This document shows positions 59,574-64,000 of a stretch of 64,000 bases of DNA, piece after piece. This stretch comes from Apostichopus japonicus (Eukaryota; Echinodermata; Holothuroidea; Aspidochirotida; Stichopodidae), in the NCBI RefSeq assembly GCF_037975245.1, contig NC_092568.1, positions 8,691,001-8,755,000 on the forward strand, in the 5' to 3' direction. The stretch's first letter is position 1. Every line of letters starts with the position of its first letter. The notes beneath the pieces are model-generated. The model worked only from the letters and a program-made list of their open reading frames with translations, searched no databases and was not told where the DNA came from. The position numbers and the translations under genes were made by a program.

Positions 59574-59656
59574 GTCTCTCTGTGACATCACAGTCTCTCT
59601 GTGACATCACAGTCTCTCTGTGACATCACAGACTCAGAGAGACTGTGATGTCACAG
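59574..59656. repeat. Three 19-base repeats followed by an inverted copy
   Basis: GTCTCTCTGTGACATCACA occurs three times in a row, then an inverted version (AGAGAGACTGTGATGTCACA) follows. RNA from it could form a hairpin. Confidence 0.88.
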
Positions 59657-62600
59657 CCTCTGGGTGAGCTATGTAACAAGTGACACCTTTATGACTTTAT
59701 CCGTGAGCCACACTTCAAAAAGAGTCACCATAACATTTACTGTCCAATATAACAAAACATTGAGAAACTTAAAAACCAAAAATCCCTCCCTGACAAAACG
59801 TCTCAAAAAGCCGGAACAAAAATGAGGTGGGGGGGAGGGGGCAGGTGGGGATAGGAAGAGGCACATAAGCAGCATAGAACCGCAATAATTAAAATATTGA
59901 AAACTAAAAAGGTCTTCTTGAATATTTTTATGATTTCAGATTTATCCATTTTTATTTTATACTTCTTTTTTTTCTCTTTTACTTTTTTGGTTGCAAAATT
60001 ACCAAATGGTAAATCTTTTGGATTTTGGGAGGAATCATAAGCCAATTCATCTAGCTCTCTCTCTTTTGCTTGCCTTACAGAAAATTCTAAAAAGAAAAAG
60101 AAAAATTCTCAAAAGAATGGCCAACCACTGCTCATAGTTATCACAACGACCTACAAGCAAAAGATCTTGGGAATAGAGCCGAAAATGACAAGATTAATCT
60201 CCTGTAAGCTTTAACGATATATGCTGGCTATTACTTATCCATAGACCGATACAGATGTAAATTAAAATATCAAAATTTTATGAAGCTAAAAATTGCTAGA
60301 AGTTTTCAAATCTTCTTTCCTTGTGGTGATATGTCTAAAAGTTGTCCCCCCCCCCCATATAAAAAAAATAGGATTATTAAAAATTGGACAATGAAATGTC
60401 TCAGTGGGGATATACATATACTCAATGAGTAACAGTTAACTGCTTCTTGAAATATGAGCATGGTTAACCATCCTCGGACTAATATCTAGAATACCATAGG
60501 ACTAATTCTGATGACCCCTTAAAAGGGATCAATGTTCTCCTTAACTTCTAATATCTAATAAATGTATGTATTACATTAATATAAAACACTGGCCCTTTAA
60601 ACTTTACTTCATGTACAATTTATACAAACCCATTATATCAAAATTGGTTACTATTGTGCAATTTTCTAAAGTGGGTCAATGTAACCATATCATATATACA
60701 TTTCAGTGACATAGCAAGTTTTCTTATCCTAGAGCAAGGTGGAGATATAGAGAGAGGTGGAGAGAGGGGAAAAGGGGAGATTGTTGGTTGAGAAGAGTTA
60801 CCAGGGATTGTGGTACCTTTTACAGGTTGTATTCCCACACCTATGTTAATATATCTTTACAAGTATGTAATAATTAAAACTGTCTACAAGTTTTCCATGG
60901 ACAAAGCGCAAAGAGAAAGTATTTACACGGATTTTGCTGTCAGGTGGCTAATGATATCATTTGAAAGATTTTCAGTAGCAAAAAAAAAACAAAACAAAAA
61001 ACAACCAAAGTAAAATACTAGGGAGAAAAAAAAACATACTGTACAATAAAGGGGGGGGGTGGGTATAGGGGAGGTGGGGGAAATCGTGGACTTGCAAACA
61101 ACCCATGTGAGGGGTTTGCAATGCAAGGTTTTAGCCACAATATGTCATTAGGTGTGCCCATAAAACAGATTTGAAAAAAAAAAAAAAAAAAAAAAACGAA
61201 TGGAAATGAATGAATTAAAAACCTTAACCTGATTTAAAAATTGCATGAATATTCAACAGTTAATACATCAGCTGCTCACCAATAAAAATGTGCAATCAAT
61301 TATAATTTTTACCCTTCGAAAAAATATTCATATTATCAGCTGTCAGTGACCAGAACCTATTCATCACATATTTTACCATCAGTACTAAAAAACAGGGGTG
61401 ACTTTGAGCAGAATATTAATCTTGAAATATGTTATTAAAAAAAAGAAAAAGAAAAAAAAAGTGAATTTCTTCAAAAACATATATCTTGGCTACAACCCAG
61501 TTCCTACTGGTATCTTCCGAAACCACATCAGCCTTCAATTACTGTACAGGCTTATGGGATAAGTCCAACAATATTTGCTGATAATCGTTACCCGACTTAT
61601 CATGTGTGATCGTTCTTGATGTCTCTTAGTGCCTTTTTTTCTATTGGTAAAAAAAAAAAACGAAATCCACTGGCATTAAGTCAGCAAAAAGACTGAATTT
61701 CGAGGCCTGTCAAGGTCATTACAATTAGATTTTCTAGTAGTTTTTTTTATCTTTGCTTTCAAAGTGGAGCATGGTTCCATGATCCCATACGAGCATAACG
61801 TAAGTCCCTGATGCCAGATAGCTCTACACAGACCGCGCAGCAAAACTTGTGTGTCGCTTCATTCCATCACTCTCTACCCGAAAATAGTTCAAGACTTTTG
61901 CAGGGTGTGAAACCACCCAAAAAAAATATATGTATAAAACTTACTTTCAACAAAGTATATTAATGGCTGTAAATTTTGAAAACATCAAATCACAGCAAAT
62001 GTTGCGATAGCAAAGTTTGTATAGCATTAGAACACTACATATCCTTTAGTTTGTGTAATCGATAGAAACAATCTTTGCGGGTTGAGGCATTAATATTACC
62101 TCCGACAGCCCGCCCCAAACCCCCCTCCTTAGTTGGAACTGAGTTTACATTATTACCTATTGGTAATTTCATCTATAATCAGACTACTGTAACACTGAGC
62201 ATAATATTCTCAAAACTCCCGTTAACATCATATCATACAAAATATTTTGTTGAGCAAATAGTTTGTGTTCATCGGCATCTGGTCACAACTTACAAAACCT
62301 CTCATTTTATGGAGCGACACCTATTCGTCTTGACTGCTGAAACAGTGTGTTGACCACAAAATAAATCTACTTTCAGTATCACAGAACTTCAAATATAATA
62401 CATAAAAAGGGCTGTTTCTTTTGAATATACTTGCACTTACAAAATTTCAAACTGGTAGTTGCGTTGAACAGAATAATAGGGAAAAAAAAGAAAATCACTG
62501 AAAAAATGGTTTCAGATTTTTAACTATCATAACTATTTTTTTTAATATATCAGGTGCACAGTACCAATGTAAGTAGTTTCAAAGACAATTAAAACAGACA

Positions 62601-62722
62601 TACTGCAAATACACTCAATTTAGGTCGAAAGGAATGCTTTTCCAAAATATACATAAATAGGACATTTTGTTCAATTCTTTAAAAATTTACGATAAAACTG
62701 ACTAAAAAATTTCATTTATACT

Positions 62723-62950
62723 AGACAGATCCCTGATAGGTCTTTTCTCTTTTCAAATAGATTCTTTGCCTCTGTTCAGACACCCATCCAAACTGTGGGA
62801 CTTTACAAACAATATTTACATCACAGAACATGAGAGAAAGATCCCTGATAGGACTTTTCTCTTTCAAATAGATTCTTTTTCTTTGTTCAGACACCCATCC
62901 AAACTGTGGGACTTTCAAACAATATTTACATCACAGAACATGAGAGAAAG
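62723..62950. repeat. Tandem duplication, unit 112 bases
   Basis: Two copies with GATCCCTGATAGG, CACCCATCCAAACTGTGGGA and ACATCACAGAACATGAGAG. A poly-A/AAG-rich stretch follows. Confidence 0.85.
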
Positions 62951-64000
62951 AAATTAATGGAAAAAAAAAAAGAAGAAAAAAAAAAAAAGAGGATACCAGA
63001 TTAATTCTCAGAGACGAGTATTTTCCCGACAACATTTCAGAAGAAAAGCATTAAAAAAGGAATACCATTGGGTGAAGTTAGACTTTCAAATCCAACTTCC
63101 TTGTTGTGGCCAAGAATTAAAAATACTGACCAAGTGCAGAAGAGTCCCAACCCCGCCCCCCCCCATAGGTCTTTGATAAACTCTGAAGCACCACTGTTCC
63201 CCAAGAATGTGACAACAGTATCCAAATGTTCTGGGAAGTACATTGATAAATGCGACTGTCTGGTGGCAGTACTGAATGGTTTGAAAGTAGATGTTATAAA
63301 TTGTTTTTTTTTTCTTTTAAATAATCCTTTGTAGTGCAACCGCAATTTCATGATACCTTCACAGAAGAGGAAACGTATTTAATCGCTAATACATGATAGG
63401 ATAAAAATAAACTTCTCAGCAAAACTTATGCAGTTAATGCTAGATTTTGGGATAAAATTATAGAACTGGACTGATTCAATATCAACATTCCCGAATGCAT
63501 GATTTTTCTCCAGAGATTAATCTTTGAGTTAATGATATGGGGGGGGGGTATAAGGGGGGTATGAGGGGGGTAGGGAATACTATGCCAAATATTACAGAAC
63601 ATTTTCACTTTTGGCAACCACAAATTGCTTAGGGTTAATTTACAACAGCAAAAAATAAAACAATTTCAACCAAGCTGAAGTATCATTCAATATTTCACAA
63701 TACAAGCAACATATTGAATGGATGAGGGATTTCTCCCCAAAAGTGTCTGTGGAAAACTTTTTGTCTTTTTGATTCCGAGAAATGTTTTCTAATATATTCC
63801 CTGTCCCTGTACAGCTATAAACACACCAGACTTTGTTAATATAGTAGAATTCCCTACAAGACTACAAGCCATGAGTTGTACTAGTATCAATGCCCAATGT
63901 CGCGAGTACCAATGTGAGTACCAATCTATGAGGACAAGTACAAGTATGGGCAACAATGCTACAATATGAGTACCAGTATGGACTCAATACACCTCCGGAA

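Larger units (their letters stand above)
53765..64000. other. Gene-poor right end
   Basis: No coding region could be supported. The first part may be gene C 3' UTR (AATAAA at 55079 and 55416 are candidates). Beyond the repeats listed there are many G or C homopolymers and A-rich tracts at about 61160 and 62960. The A/T-rich stretch 60.6-63.8 kb could be the 3' UTR or an intron of a gene beyond the edge; nothing proves it. Confidence 0.55.

Noticed and set aside
63037-63351. Frames on both strands of about 100 codons
   Set aside because: They mirror each other in the same stretch, contain poly-A/T and poly-C runs, and have no splice sites or motifs.
1-64000. CRISPR arrays, prokaryotic operons, viral genes
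   Set aside because: No spaced direct repeats of CRISPR type, no ribosome-binding-site-spaced genes, and no viral structural or replication proteins were seen. The window is clearly intron-bearing animal DNA.

Overview
This is a 64-kb window of animal (metazoan) nuclear DNA: intron-rich genes, AT-rich introns, many small repeats, no operons. It holds a cluster of three solute carrier organic anion transporter (SLCO/OATP) genes. The repeat content and gene style fit a marine deuterostome, most likely an echinoderm and perhaps a sea cucumber. That placement is inference; no sequence search was run.

Layout. Gene A (+) enters from the left with only its last three coding exons (310-2913). Gene B (-) spans 32823 to about 22333 in ten exons (about 754 aa). 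Gene C (+) spans 41285-53764 in nine exons (705 aa). A and B converge; B and C are head to head across about 8.4 kb. Exon models were built by hand from splice sites, reading phase and the family pattern. Matching exons have identical lengths (165, 163, 65 and 215 nt) and identical intron phases, so the three genes are tandem-type duplicates. Each has the parts visible for its extent: the D-x-x-GAWW-x-G-F signature, a Kazal-like cysteine-rich loop, the conserved GPxxxGAxI...C...CG..G.C..YD segment before the last membrane helix, and a C-terminus ending in a class I PDZ-ligand pattern (TTV, TYV or SNV). These transporters would carry amphipathic organic anions across the plasma membrane.

Between and inside the genes lie mobile DNA and repeats. 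There are at least six short non-autonomous hAT elements with inverted ends, most with exact 8-bp target duplications. One of them splits a SINE-like element with a U2 snRNA head, and a second copy of that element supplies the uninterrupted site. There is a 5'-truncated Penelope-like element with a GIY-YIG endonuclease ORF and a hammerhead-ribozyme-like fold just after its stop codon, set between TA microsatellites. Other items are a tRNA-derived SINE family (three copies), TTAA-flanked inverted-repeat elements, two long foldback elements, LINE/SINE tails, and several minisatellites.

From about 53.8 kb to the right end no protein gene could be supported. The same holds for about 3.5-22.3 kb apart from the retroelement ORF, and for 32.9-41.2 kb.
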